The notes beneath the pieces were generated by a model. It was given only the letters and a program-made list of their open reading frames with translations, was not told where the DNA came from and did no database searches. Made by a program: the position numbers and the translations under genes. From Saccharicrinis fermentans DSM 9555 = JCM 21142 (GTDB lineage: Bacteria; Bacteroidota; Bacteroidia; Bacteroidales; Marinilabiliaceae), in contig NZ_KI912107.1 of NCBI RefSeq assembly GCF_000517085.1, positions 1,736,398 to 1,800,397 of the forward strand: 64,000 nucleotides of DNA, given 5' to 3'. Positions 46,234 to 56,117 of this stretch are shown in pieces. How positions within the stretch are numbered: position 1 is the first letter of the stretch; each line of letters begins with the position of its first letter.

Positions 46234-47667
46234 TTACATTTTTATTTGGGCTTCGATTTCCTGCATTTGGTTTTTAAAATCTTTATCTGTTTCTATTAGG
46301 TTATTCACTGTTTTACAAGCATGTAAAACAGTTGCATGATCTTTCTTTCCAATTTTCGATCCAATGGCAGACAAAGACGAGTTTGTCAGGCTCTTAGAAA
46401 AATACATAGCTACCTGACGAGCCTGCACAATTTCTCTTTTTCGTGTTTTAGACTGCAAAGAATCCACTGCCAATCCAAAATAGTCGCATACAATCTGCTG
46501 TATATAGTCAACACTTAACTCTTTTTGCGTTTTCTTTACCAACTTATCGACAATTGACATGGCCACTTCCCTTGTGATCTCTTTTTTATTAAGTGTCGCC
46601 TGAGCCAATAATGAAATTAAAGCACCCTCTAACTCCCGTATATTTTGCGAAATATTAGAAGCAATATACTCTATCACATCACCACCAATAGAATTGATTC
46701 CGTCCTTATATAGTTTATGCTTCAAAATAGCCACACGCGTATCATAATCGGGTATATGTACATCAGCAGACAATCCCCATTTAAAACGTGACAGCAATCT
46801 ATCTTCCATCCCCTTCATTTCCACAGGTGCTTTATCGGCCGTTAATATTAGCTGCTTACCCATTTGATGAAGGTGGTTAAAAATATGGAAAAACGTATTT
46901 TGTGTTTTCTCTTTTCCTGCAAACTCCTGCACATCATCAATGATCAAAACATCAATCATCTGATAAAAGTTAAGAAAATCATTTTGTGTATTATTACGAA
47001 CCGATTCGGTAAACTGCGTTTGAAACTTATTTGCGTTTACATATAAAACGGTTTTTTCAGGAAAATACTTTTTTACATCAATACCTATTGCCTGTGCCAA
47101 GTGAGTTTTTCCTAATCCGGAGTTACCATACAAAAACAATGGGTTAAAGGCTGTCTTACCAGGATTCTTAGCTACCGCCATACCAGCTGAGCGAGCCAAT
47201 CTATTACATTCACCTTCGATATGGTTCTCAAAGGTATAATCAGAATTAAGCTGAGGATCCACATTCAACTTTTTGATGCCTGGGATAACAAACGGGTTTT
47301 TCACCACCGGCTTTTCCGAATTCATTTGCATGGATACGGGTCGGTTTCGTAAGTCTGTTCTGTTATTCGAGGGCAAGCGTTGGGTTAATGGCTGTTGATT
47401 CTTTTGATGAGGGTTATCCACAACCACACTATACTCCAACTTAGCCGAATGCCCAAGTTCTCTTCTAATGGTACTTCTCAAAAGATCGATAAAATGCTCT
47501 TCCAAATACTCATAAAAAAAAGCACTCGGAACCTGAATGGTTAATACATCACTTTCAATCTTAAGAGGCACAATAGGTTCGAACCATGTTTTAAAGCTTA
47601 TTTGTGGAATATTGTCTTTAATTACATTCAAACAATTATTCCATACAATTTCGTAACCGGGCTTCAT
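46234..47667 (-). CDS. dnaA: chromosomal replication initiator DnaA
   Basis: 477 residues. Domain I (WNNCLNVIKDNIPQISFKTW), a variable linker, AAA+ domain with Walker A LYGNSGLGKTHLAQAIG and Walker B DVLIIDDVQEFAGKEKTQ, and the DNA-binding domain IV with the signature KDHATVLHACKTV. It binds DnaA boxes and opens oriC. The only box-like TTATCCACA nearby is inside the gene itself; no cluster of boxes flanks it, so the origin is not visibly here, and dnaN/recF are not neighbours. Confidence 0.97.
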   Translation of the reverse strand: MKPGYEIVWNNCLNVIKDNIPQISFKTWFEPIVPLKIESDVLTIQVPSAFFYEYLEEHFIDLLRSTIRRELGHSAKLEYSVVVDNPHQKNQQPLTQRLPSNNRTDLRNRPVSMQMNSEKPVVKNPFVIPGIKKLNVDPQLNSDYTFENHIEGECNRLARSAGMAVAKNPGKTAFNPLFLYGNSGLGKTHLAQAIGIDVKKYFPEKTVLYVNANKFQTQFTESVRNNTQNDFLNFYQMIDVLIIDDVQEFAGKEKTQNTFFHIFNHLHQMGKQLILTADKAPVEMKGMEDRLLSRFKWGLSADVHIPDYDTRVAILKHKLYKDGINSIGGDVIEYIASNISQNIRELEGALISLLAQATLNKKEITREVAMSIVDKLVKKTQKELSVDYIQQIVCDYFGLAVDSLQSKTRKREIVQARQVAMYFSKSLTNSSLSAIGSKIGKKDHATVLHACKTVNNLIETDKDFKNQMQEIEAQIKM

Positions 47668-47998
47668 TATTTGCTTCCTCTGTTTAGTGTTTTATGTTAT
47701 ATACTAGGTATTATCTAATACAAAATTTGTGAAAAAAATCTTGAAAAAAAAATGTTAAAATACTTGACATTGTAAAATGTACACTACTGATCTTATTTAT
47801 AACCCTTTATGCACATTCCTACATAAACATCTATGAATCATTCAATTGAACACATTATTCAATGTTAAATGGACTCACCATATGCACTAAGAACAAAGGC
47901 TTTGAGCTAAACAGACATTTTTTTGCTTTTTTTTTACCTAAGGCACTACTTAATATTATAATTGAAAATGTAAATTGGTCGTTTTATGAAGAAGAAGT
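47668..47998. other. 331-base gap upstream of dnaA
   Basis: Strongly AT-rich with A- and T-runs (several between 47728 and 47755, and 47921-47937). It must hold the dnaA promoter and the end of the MCE transcript. I see no DnaA-box cluster, no hairpin and no ORF with family features. Confidence 0.5.
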
Positions 47999-49216
47999 TT
48001 ATTTTTTCACCATTTTTCCACCCCGAAAGGTAACTATTTGAGCATCAGGGTAACGATCACTGATATCATTTTTTAAGCCCAGCAAAGCTTCCTTACGCTG
48101 CTCCTCTCCTATGGTATACAGATAAAATTTACCTGAACGTTCTTCTCTCACATACTTATCCTCCCCAAGCTCAACGCCACGTAAATCCAAAGGTGCTTTG
48201 GATTTTTTTAATAAAAGTTTATAAACAGTCTTCTGGTCTTTCTTCTTTTCGGCCTTTCCACCTCCAAAACTTACAGCACTAAAATTAACATAACGTTTGG
48301 GCTGCTCCCTAACATCATTCAACAACCTATCTAAACTAACAGAAACATTATTCATATTGTCATACAGTTGTTCATCCGACATAAGTTTACCTACGGTTCC
48401 TTCCCCTCGATTCAAGGATGTTAAAAGCGTATTAACAGATACAAAAGTATTGCTCATCTTATGGGCCAGACTATCAATATGAGCATCGGCCAATTGGCCT
48501 GAGGCAGACTCCATATTCTTCATCAAAGCAGATAGTGCTTCACCATTTGCCTTTAAAACCAAACTTACGGCTTCGAGATTAGCCAGTGTATTATCTAATG
48601 ATCCTTTTTCTTTCAAACTGTAGTTAATGGAAGCACTAATTTGATTTAAATTCCTCATCATACCGGAAAAATCATTCATACCACTTGACAAACTATTTTT
48701 ATTTTCTTCACTTAAAAATCGGTTTAAGTTGGTTAAAATTGAATCCAGGCCAACAACCATATTCTCCACTTTATCCTTTAACGGAAGTACTTCCTGACTC
48801 ACTTGGTCTGCCAAATCACCTGTTACTGACGTACTTAAAGTATCGCCAGCCTCAATTAGATCAGGGCTATTTCCATACACAAAACGGATACCTTTCGATC
48901 CCATCAAATCGAGACTATAAATCTGCGCAACAGTATTTTTAGGAAAGTCGATATCCTTTTCAATGGCCATTGTAACCAGTAAATCACTATTACCTCCAGC
49001 CAGCAGAGATATCTTACGAACAGATCCTATTTGAAAACCCTTATAATATATCGGACTTGATTCCGTGAGTCCATCTATTCTGGAATATATACCATGAACC
49101 TTATAACCTGGAGTAAATATATCTTTTCCTTTCAGGAAATTAATACCCCAAGCAAATATAAAAATTGCTAACCCAACGGTTAAACCAACCTTAGCTTCTT
49201 TAGAAATTTTAGCCAT
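47999..49216 (-). CDS. MCE/MlaD-domain lipid-transport protein
   Basis: 405 residues from ATG 49216 (MAKISKEAKVGLTVGLAIFI); a longer frame adds a different hydrophobic prefix. One N-terminal membrane helix, then the MCE domain (YKVHGIYSRIDGLTESSPIY, YKGFQIGSVRKISLL, KDIDFPKNTVAQIYSLDLMG) and a long alpha-helical region (about 150-290) that would form a periplasmic tunnel or needle. Such proteins pass phospholipids between inner and outer membranes. The partner MlaE/MlaF genes are not in the window. The C-terminal part has a SPOR-like repeat (FYLYTIGEEQRKEALLGLKN). Confidence 0.85.
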   Translation of the reverse strand: MAKISKEAKVGLTVGLAIFIFAWGINFLKGKDIFTPGYKVHGIYSRIDGLTESSPIYYKGFQIGSVRKISLLAGGNSDLLVTMAIEKDIDFPKNTVAQIYSLDLMGSKGIRFVYGNSPDLIEAGDTLSTSVTGDLADQVSQEVLPLKDKVENMVVGLDSILTNLNRFLSEENKNSLSSGMNDFSGMMRNLNQISASINYSLKEKGSLDNTLANLEAVSLVLKANGEALSALMKNMESASGQLADAHIDSLAHKMSNTFVSVNTLLTSLNRGEGTVGKLMSDEQLYDNMNNVSVSLDRLLNDVREQPKRYVNFSAVSFGGGKAEKKKDQKTVYKLLLKKSKAPLDLRGVELGEDKYVREERSGKFYLYTIGEEQRKEALLGLKNDISDRYPDAQIVTFRGGKMVKK

Positions 49217-49367
49217 AACTGCGGTTTTATTGATCTTCAAAAATAACAGATTTTTACTTAAAAAGTACAATCCAATGAATCTGTTAAACATTCAATACAA
49301 ATACAACCGTTCATCTTTCATTATAATTACTTCTTTATGAACAGATTCAACCTTCCTGATAAAACAC

Positions 49368-49403
49368 CAAAAAAAAGATTGTTTCTACAAAAGAAACAAC
49401 CTT
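49368..49403 (-). terminator. intrinsic terminator of the GDSL gene
   Basis: 12-base stem (one mismatch) AAGATTGTTTCT / AGAAACAACCTT with a 5-base loop and an 8-base T-run on the minus strand. Confidence 0.75.
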
Positions 49404-49429
49404 ACAAAATATAATCTGCTTAATATTAT

Positions 49430-50761
49430 TTAAGGATATACTACCGTTGAATAATCATTAATATTCACCTTGGGTATTTGGGCGCCATATTTAAGATTGA
49501 TAGCTTCTACAAAAGTATTGGATATAATAGCGGCTCCACGAGCTGTGGGGTGAATGCCATCCAAAGAAAAAATCCCTCCAGACACAAATGTAGAAGTATA
49601 TATATTTCCATCCAATAAAATACCTGAAGAGATGGCTCTTTCCATTAAAGCCTCCAAATCAACGAAGGCCAGGTCATACTGTTCGCTTATATTTTTTATA
49701 GTAATATTAAACGCATCTATTGCCTCGCTTATGTCCGACACTTCTTCTGCATCCAAAATATAATTTGCAGGTATTGGGCTTGCAGATCCCCAGCCGACTT
49801 CCTTATTGCGTATACTACTTAAGGCAGGCAAAAGCACCTTTTCTTCTGCTGTAATTTGACGTATTTTGGCAGGATGTGCATAATCTTCATCTTCGATTAC
49901 TAACGCATTGGCACCTTCCACAAATTCAATTTTTGGTAAACCAAAGGCCAGTGCACCCGCATTATACTGTGCGTATGCTGAGTTTAGCGCGTCTGCTGTT
50001 GCTTGATCCAATACCAAGGCATCATATGCAATGGTATTAAAATAAGGTAAGGCTTCAATATGCGGTATGTTGGCGATAACACCTTTGGTAGATTCGGCAA
50101 ATAAACTTTCCGCAATAACACCCATATAAAAATCAAAATGTGTGGCCGAGGTAATTTCATCGACCTCTCCTCCTTCAAGTGCATAAGACAAAACATCATT
50201 TCCCCCTATCCAAAGCGATACAAAAGTCGGATTTTGTGCCAAGGCATCTGTCAATACGCTAGTGGATTCACTACTCGCAAATCGGGCAAAGAAAGGATTC
50301 AAATTGGCGTATCCATCTGCCAATAAATGAGACGATTTAGCGCCAGGTACACCTAGATTATGAGTTGGCTCACTGGCATTGTATAAACGATCAGAAAAAA
50401 TATCCATATCACCTTCTCCAGGCACAGGACTAAGATTTCCGTCCACCACCTGAAGTGAATAATAGCCGGTTCCACTGCCGCTAACACTTCCCCCACCTTC
50501 AATCGTAGGTTGTTGAAAACCACCATTACCAACCATCGCCAGTTGAGTTGCCATAATATTCGGGAAACTACTTTCTTGTCCTCTCGCCCCCATGGCTCCA
50601 TCGGTATAGCCAGCCGTATATGAGTCGCCAAGCGCTACATAATTAGAGAAATCAGCACTTCCTGCAGAAGGGCTAAAATCATCGGGTTGTAATTCACAAC
50701 CTGCAAGAAAAACGACCAATAATATGGTCATATATTTTATATTATCAAATATCATTATCAT
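49430..50761 (-). CDS. SGNH/GDSL-type esterase-like lipoprotein
   Basis: 443 residues. Lipoprotein signal with lipobox VFLAGC. The GDSL block I is YVALGDSYTAGYTDG with the nucleophile Ser, block III is LWIGGNDVL, and block V near the C-terminus is SLDGIHPTARGAAI with the Asp-x-x-His dyad. All four SGNH blocks can be traced. Substrate could be an acyl ester or acetylated glycan. It starts 9 bases after the FadL-like gene stop, forming a two-gene operon, which favours a lipid-related role. Confidence 0.88.
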   Translation of the reverse strand: MIMIFDNIKYMTILLVVFLAGCELQPDDFSPSAGSADFSNYVALGDSYTAGYTDGAMGARGQESSFPNIMATQLAMVGNGGFQQPTIEGGGSVSGSGTGYYSLQVVDGNLSPVPGEGDMDIFSDRLYNASEPTHNLGVPGAKSSHLLADGYANLNPFFARFASSESTSVLTDALAQNPTFVSLWIGGNDVLSYALEGGEVDEITSATHFDFYMGVIAESLFAESTKGVIANIPHIEALPYFNTIAYDALVLDQATADALNSAYAQYNAGALAFGLPKIEFVEGANALVIEDEDYAHPAKIRQITAEEKVLLPALSSIRNKEVGWGSASPIPANYILDAEEVSDISEAIDAFNITIKNISEQYDLAFVDLEALMERAISSGILLDGNIYTSTFVSGGIFSLDGIHPTARGAAIISNTFVEAINLKYGAQIPKVNINDYSTVVYP

Positions 50762-50770
50762 GCGTATAAA

Positions 50771-51991
50771 TTAAAATGAATAAGTTAATCCAACACCAGG
50801 CAAAAAGGCTTGACTATCATAGGTTCCACTAAAATTGGCCGGCAAGTAACTGGCATCTCTATCGAGTCCTACAATAAACAATAACGACAAATCAACAGTC
50901 AACTTATCATTGAGCATATAGCTTGCTCCTGTTGACATCCCAATTTTATTCATACCTGGTGTCTCCGGATTCAAATAATCTTCTGAAACAGGTGTTTCAT
51001 CAAAATAAATACCCGCTCGGAGTATTAAGTTTTCACTTTGTTTGTATTCTGCACCCAAACGATAAATAAGTGTGTTCTCGTAATTTCTTGGATTGGGCGA
51101 ATCAGCCAACAGGCTGGTATTGGTTTCGAAATCAAAATACAGTTCCTTATAGGCGTCCCAAAATACGTATTGAAAGTCAGCCGCTAAGGTAACTTTATCA
51201 TTTATTTGATAGCCCACACCCAATGTTAAATTGGCCGGAAGAGGCAATTCTGCATCAAATTTATTGCCAGACGGGAAATATATACGTAAGGCAGAGGGCA
51301 CAGTAAAGTCAGCATCGCCACCTTCCATCTCCATGGTCACCTTAGAACGATAGTTCAAGCCCAAGGATAACTGCGGAGAAGCCTTAAAAAAAGCTCCCAC
51401 ATTAAAGCCCAAGGCTGTTGTAGAACCTTCCATACTTACACTTCCTGGCACAGTACCATCAACAGGTAAAGCCCTGTTTAAATCAACCGAACCAAAAACA
51501 ACCATTGCTCCAATTCCTATGCCCCATTTATCACTTAAACGATAAGACAATGTTGGTTGAGCAACTATGGCACTTAATGATATATTTTGAATTAAATAAC
51601 GTCCTGCCCAATCATCCTCCCACGCCAATGAATTACCATAAGGAGTTGTAAGTCCAATACCCAGAACAAGTTTTTCATTTATTTTTTTTGCTGCATAAGC
51701 ATAAAAAGGAGTACCAATTGGACTATCTGTTTCAGACTGGTAATTGGAGCCTTTTTGCGAATAAGATACTTTAGAGAATACAGCTGTCCCCCCAAAGGAG
51801 AACTCAAAATCTTTTTGCATAAACCCTAATGCTCCAGGATTAAAATGAATAGATGATGTTCCCAACAGAAGACCTGTTCCTGTATGCCCCATCGCTGTAT
51901 TCTTTTGACTTTGTACATTAACCTGATATCCTTCGGCGTAAATATGAATACTCAACACCGTAAGAATAATCATGAAAATACATTTTTTCAT
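50771..51991 (-). CDS. FadL/OmpP1/TodX-family outer-membrane transporter
   Basis: 406 residues with a signal peptide (MKKCIFMIILTVLSIHIYA). The mature part begins EGYQVNVQSQKNTAMGHTGT with the typical N-terminal hatch, followed by HFNPGALGFMQKDFEFSFGG and a 14-stranded barrel ending in Phe (FLPGVGLTYSF). Family members import long-chain fatty acids or hydrophobic compounds. Cotranscribed with the SGNH esterase, which could release the fatty acid taken up. Confidence 0.9.
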   Translation of the reverse strand: MKKCIFMIILTVLSIHIYAEGYQVNVQSQKNTAMGHTGTGLLLGTSSIHFNPGALGFMQKDFEFSFGGTAVFSKVSYSQKGSNYQSETDSPIGTPFYAYAAKKINEKLVLGIGLTTPYGNSLAWEDDWAGRYLIQNISLSAIVAQPTLSYRLSDKWGIGIGAMVVFGSVDLNRALPVDGTVPGSVSMEGSTTALGFNVGAFFKASPQLSLGLNYRSKVTMEMEGGDADFTVPSALRIYFPSGNKFDAELPLPANLTLGVGYQINDKVTLAADFQYVFWDAYKELYFDFETNTSLLADSPNPRNYENTLIYRLGAEYKQSENLILRAGIYFDETPVSEDYLNPETPGMNKIGMSTGASYMLNDKLTVDLSLLFIVGLDRDASYLPANFSGTYDSQAFLPGVGLTYSF

Positions 51992-52243
51992 ATAATTTTT
52001 AATTTAGTAAAACCTCATTTCATTCATCCAAAAACCGTCGCAACGTACAAACAATATTTTTTTCGAGAGCTATTTAACAGAAATATTTTAGCAGAACATA
52101 AATAATTACAATTTTCAAATTAATTGTTCATAAGTTTAAATGCTTTAATCAAGATCTATTTACAATCTGATATTCAACTGATATCCACACAATTTTTCCG
52201 GCAAACCCAGAACAAGAAAGACATCCAATCTAAAATCTATATC

Positions 52244-53637
52244 TCATTTTGATTTAACTGTGCAGGCATATATTTTTCGCGAATCTGTAGAAAAAATTCG
52301 CCCCCCATCGTAATGATGACACCACGCAATAGGATGATTTTCGCCCATTCCTTTCAAAGGAATACGATCATAACCAGCTGAATAATCATAAGTTTTCTCA
52401 TCCACCTTTAATACCACATGCACTTTTTGATCATCAAATTTATCGAAATTATACCATTCATCACTCCATAACCACTTAGGAGGCAAGTGCATCACAGCAG
52501 GAAAACTAGCATCTTCAACTTGCAAAACAGCAGACTGTAACTTTGGATGATTCGTAAACACTCCACCTATCAAACCATCATACCATGCATTTCTTTTTTT
52601 TGCGGCCGATGCTGCATGAATACCCACAAATCCACCACCTTTGCGAATAAACTTCTTGAGAGAATCTATTTGCGCCACATTTAAAGCATCCGCATGATTA
52701 TGATATACAAACTGCAATCCATTTTCTGCACATAACTTTCCTATAGCATTATAATAATCGCAATACCTTTGAAGTTCATGTTTACTCTTTACCGTTTTCA
52801 GTTCATGATTAGAAGTTGACAAATAGGAAACACCTGCTTCTTTATGATCTCGAATACATTTTTTCCACCATAAAATAGCCTCATCCCATTTTTCATCAGT
52901 GGGCAAATCATAAAAAGTCATAGAACCTTCAAACCTAAGTCCGGCAAGCGCAACCATATTTTTAAATACAGCAGGACTCATACCATAGAAAGTACCATCA
53001 GCATAAACAAAAGTCTCTATATAACTAAAGCCTAATCGATTCAATTGCTTAAGTGTTTCATAAGGATTCTCCAACATATTATCATGCACAGATACCAGCT
53101 GAACACCTAAATTCTTATCTTTAGGATTTCTTTTTATGTAACGAGTTCCCCATAAACGATTGCCGCTTGTATCAAACCCTTCCACCAACACATCCGTTAA
53201 ACTATTAAAGTGGAAACGGACATCCATTGTTTTATTTCCCAACAAATCAGCATCTTCCATGACCCAATCCTGTGGAGATAAAAAATTACCTTTTCCAACA
53301 AAAACGACTCCTTCTCCATTTTGTCCGGATGCAAAAATTGTATTGGTCAGGGAATCGCAGGCAATCATTTCCACTAAAACAGTTTTGTACTGATCATTCA
53401 CTAATTGCTGTACTTCAACAAATAATGATTGGCATTTATAAGGAGCCATACATTTCATCCTCAACAGCGGTAAAGGTGCTATACTGTCTGTCTGAGGATT
53501 GATCGTACTGACCCAACTACCAGCATACTGATGCAGTCTACTCCACTGAGTGCTCAGCTGGTTTTGTGCAGCAATCCCCAGTATAAAGACAAAGCAAAAT
53601 AGCCATAAAAAATGACTTTCTTATTTTTATTCTTCAT
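52244..53637 (-). pseudogene. chimeric, frameshifted sugar-isomerase-like/ThuA gene
   Basis: Minus-strand frame open from 53464 to 52244. Upstream it continues in frame through a signal peptide (WLFCFVFILGIAAQNQ) but has no start; an ATG at 53637 (MKNKNKKVIF) is in another frame, and one extra base in the six-base A/T run at 53607-53612 would join them. The order is an unknown exported N-terminal domain (about 150 residues), the first half of a sugar-phosphate isomerase/epimerase TIM barrel (LGVQLVSVHDNMLENPYETL to QFVYHNH), then abruptly the second half of a ThuA domain (GGGFVGIHAAS, DEWYNF, HPIAWCHHYDGGR), cut short at the end. Two neighbouring genes appear to have collapsed by deletion at about 52690. 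It follows the GH43 gene's strand and direction; expression is doubtful. Confidence 0.7.
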
Positions 53638-53648
53638 ATTATATTTTC

Positions 53649-54617
53649 CTATTTAGTTCCTTCAATTGTTTTTATGGTGCCATCATCATTATACGCTAAT
53701 TCAACCACTTTCATACTTCTCAACCATGTTTTACCTCCAGAAGGAACACAGTCGTGATGAAACAAATACCATTTACCTTTAAACGCACAAATAGAATGAT
53801 GAGTTGTCCACCCAAGCACAGGCGTTAAGATAACACCTTGATAAGTAAAGGGACCATAAGGGCTATCTCCTATAGCATAGCACAATAAATGTGTATTTCC
53901 TGTTGAATAAGAAAAATAATATTTGCCTTTATATTTATGCATCCATGAAGCTTCAAAAAAGCGTCTATCATGATCACCCGCTAAAAGTGGATTTCCTTTC
54001 TCATCCAAAATCAACAATTGTTTTGGTTCCTCCGCAAACTCAAGCATATCATCACTCAATTTTGCAACAATCGGATTAAGTGCCGGTTCCTGATCGGCGG
54101 GTTCTGCTCCACCTTCAATGGCTTTATTATTTCGGTAGCGCTGTAACTGACCGCCCCAAATACCTCCAAAATAAATAAAATAATCGCCATCATCATCCTT
54201 AAAAACGCAAGGATCGATACTATAACTTCCTCGCATAGGATGCGCCAGTGGAATAAAAGGGCCTTCGGGAGTATCACTTTCGGCGACTCCAATATGAAAA
54301 ATATCGTTGTAATCTTTGGCTGAGAAATAGAGATAATACTTACCATCTTTTTCTGCCACATCTGAATCCCACATTTGGCGACTAGCCCAAGGCACCTCAT
54401 CCACATCCAAGATGACACCATGATCAATGATATCTCCATCTATTGAATCCATCGAATACACATGATAATCACGCATATTAAAGTGATCTCCATTGTCATT
54501 TTCCGGAACTCCTGATTCAAAATCATGAGATGGATAAATATATAATTTATCATTAAAAACATGAGCAGATGGGTCTGCTGTATATAAATCCTTTACTAAA
54601 TATTTTGCTTCTTTCAT
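53649..54617 (-). CDS. glycoside hydrolase family 43, intracellular xylosidase/arabinofuranosidase-like
   Basis: 322 residues from ATG 54617 (MKEAKYLVKDLYTADPSAHV); no signal peptide, so cytoplasmic. Five-bladed propeller typical of GH43: catalytic base Asp in TADPSAHVFNDKLYIYPSHD, pKa-modulating Asp in SIDPCVFKDDDGDYFIYFGG, and general-acid Glu in FFEASWMHKYKGKYYFSYST. It would trim beta-xylose or alpha-arabinose from imported xylo-oligosaccharides. The chimera lies only 11 bases upstream of its stop side, on the same strand. Confidence 0.9.
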   Translation of the reverse strand: MKEAKYLVKDLYTADPSAHVFNDKLYIYPSHDFESGVPENDNGDHFNMRDYHVYSMDSIDGDIIDHGVILDVDEVPWASRQMWDSDVAEKDGKYYLYFSAKDYNDIFHIGVAESDTPEGPFIPLAHPMRGSYSIDPCVFKDDDGDYFIYFGGIWGGQLQRYRNNKAIEGGAEPADQEPALNPIVAKLSDDMLEFAEEPKQLLILDEKGNPLLAGDHDRRFFEASWMHKYKGKYYFSYSTGNTHLLCYAIGDSPYGPFTYQGVILTPVLGWTTHHSICAFKGKWYLFHHDCVPSGGKTWLRSMKVVELAYNDDGTIKTIEGTK

Positions 54618-54712
54618 GGTATTTTTAATACGTTGCAGATAGATAAGTGAACTATGACCACTAGTATATAAGCACAAAGATCGGCACCTTTATACTACAC
54701 ACATATCATGGT

Positions 54713-54880
54713 CATATGTAGTCTTTGCAAGAAAACTCCAAATACTGCGTTATTCTCATTTTTGAAACAGTCATTTACAATCAGCAAACTCCTTGGTTTC
54801 AAAAATATCGAAAGCCTTGTCTTTGAAGCTTTCATATCAAAGACAAAAAAAACAGTCGTTTTCTTGCAGCCACTATGTAT
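54713..54880. repeat. ~165-bp element with imperfect terminal inverted repeats
   Basis: TGCAAGAAAAC (54726-54736) is inverted as GTTTTCTTGCA (54859-54869), with weaker pairing outward (CATATGTAG versus CCACTATG). Minus-strand translation inside reads ESFKDKAFDIFETKEFADCK, a short peptide I associate with intergenic repeats in this phylum (memory only). No start codon context or conserved protein family. It fills most of the gap between GH43 and GH10. Confidence 0.5.
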
Positions 54881-54983
54881 CAAGTATGCTATTGTGTCTA
54901 CATTATTATTACATTTTACGATTGTCTGGTAAAAAAAATTCTTTACTTAAGCTATGCTATTTATAAATCAGCTTAAGTATGCT

Positions 54984-56117
54984 CTAGTTTTTCGCTAAAT
55001 AAATTAACGTGTTATATACCGGTTTAGGCTGGTTGTTTCTATCGAACAACAAAGGATAATCTGTACGTCCTTCAATGGGCCAATAATTACGCCATGTTTG
55101 ACTATCATTAACACCCCAAAAGGTAATACGGCTAATCTTATCATTATGCTTTAAGTAGACCTTAAACAAATTTGCATAATAATCGGCCAAGGCCTTTTGT
55201 ATCGAATCAGGCACAGCTTCCACGTAAGGATTATATTCAGGTTTATTTTGATAAGATTGACTTACCTCGGCAGTAATTTCTTCAGCAGGAAAAGGTAAAA
55301 CCGACACATCCAATTCGGTTATCATCACTTTCACACCCGTATTGGCAAAAGCCATAATACTCTCTTCTATTTCCTTTGTTAAATCCTTATTTAAACCATA
55401 GTGGGCCTGCATTCCAATTGCATCCACTCTTAAACCTTTGGCTTTTAAATTTTCTATTAAGTGAACAGCTCCCTTTCGTTTTTCAGGTTTGTACATATTG
55501 TAGTCATTATAATATAACTCAGCATCTTGGTCTGCCTCATGCGCAAATTGAAAAGCCAACTCAATATATTCAGGTCCAATAATATGATAAAATTTACTTT
55601 TTCTTAAACTTCCATCTTCATTTAAAGCTTCATTTACAACATCCCACCCTTTTATTTTTCCCCGGTATCTGCCTACAACTTCATGTATATGATTTTTCAT
55701 TCTTTCGATCAAGGTATCTCTTGACACGTCATTGCCTTCCTTATCCACAAAAAACCAAGCAGGTGCCTGGGAATGCCAAACCAAGTTATGTCCAACAACA
55801 AAAGCTTTGTTTTTTTGACCTAGCTCCACCAATTTATCCGACTCAGTAAAGTCAAATACGCCTGCTTGCGGTTGCAGAACTTCACTTTTCATACTATTTT
55901 CTGCCACAATAGAGTTAAACTGGCTGGCTACCAACTTTAAGGCTGCAGTATCCTCACCTAATATTTGAGCTGAGTTCAAAGCCGCACCTATCAAGAACTT
56001 TCCTTCAAATGCTTTTGCCAGCGAAGTTACCTCTTGTTTATGATGTGAAACATTGTTACAGGCTAAAAAACCTAATGATAAAATTCCGATACCCAGGGTT
56101 ATTTTAATTTTTTTCAT
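54984..56117 (-). CDS. GH10 endo-1,4-beta-xylanase, lipoprotein
   Basis: 377 residues from ATG 56117. Lipobox LGFLACNN gives an outer-membrane lipoprotein. One GH10 barrel: start KFLIGAALNSAQILGEDTAA, NSMKSEVLQPQAG, HNLVWHSQAPAWF, acid/base Glu in GWDVVNEAL, nucleophile Glu in VMITELDVSVLP, and the C-terminal WGVNDSQTW. It cleaves internal beta-1,4 bonds of xylan. The leader carries the 90-bp repeat, which ends on the start codon. The MFS gene lies 158 bases upstream. Confidence 0.95.
   Translation of the reverse strand: MKKIKITLGIGILSLGFLACNNVSHHKQEVTSLAKAFEGKFLIGAALNSAQILGEDTAALKLVASQFNSIVAENSMKSEVLQPQAGVFDFTESDKLVELGQKNKAFVVGHNLVWHSQAPAWFFVDKEGNDVSRDTLIERMKNHIHEVVGRYRGKIKGWDVVNEALNEDGSLRKSKFYHIIGPEYIELAFQFAHEADQDAELYYNDYNMYKPEKRKGAVHLIENLKAKGLRVDAIGMQAHYGLNKDLTKEIEESIMAFANTGVKVMITELDVSVLPFPAEEITAEVSQSYQNKPEYNPYVEAVPDSIQKALADYYANLFKVYLKHNDKISRITFWGVNDSQTWRNYWPIEGRTDYPLLFDRNNQPKPVYNTLIYLAKN

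Noticed and set aside
47401-47430. DnaA-box-like TTATCCACA inside dnaA as a sign of oriC
   Set aside because: Single occurrence within coding sequence; the same 9-mer occurs singly in other genes of the window and there is no cluster near dnaA.
54708-54932. Short ORFs on both strands in the GH43-GH10 gap
   Set aside because: Overlap each other and lie inside an inverted-repeat element; no protein-like conservation visible.
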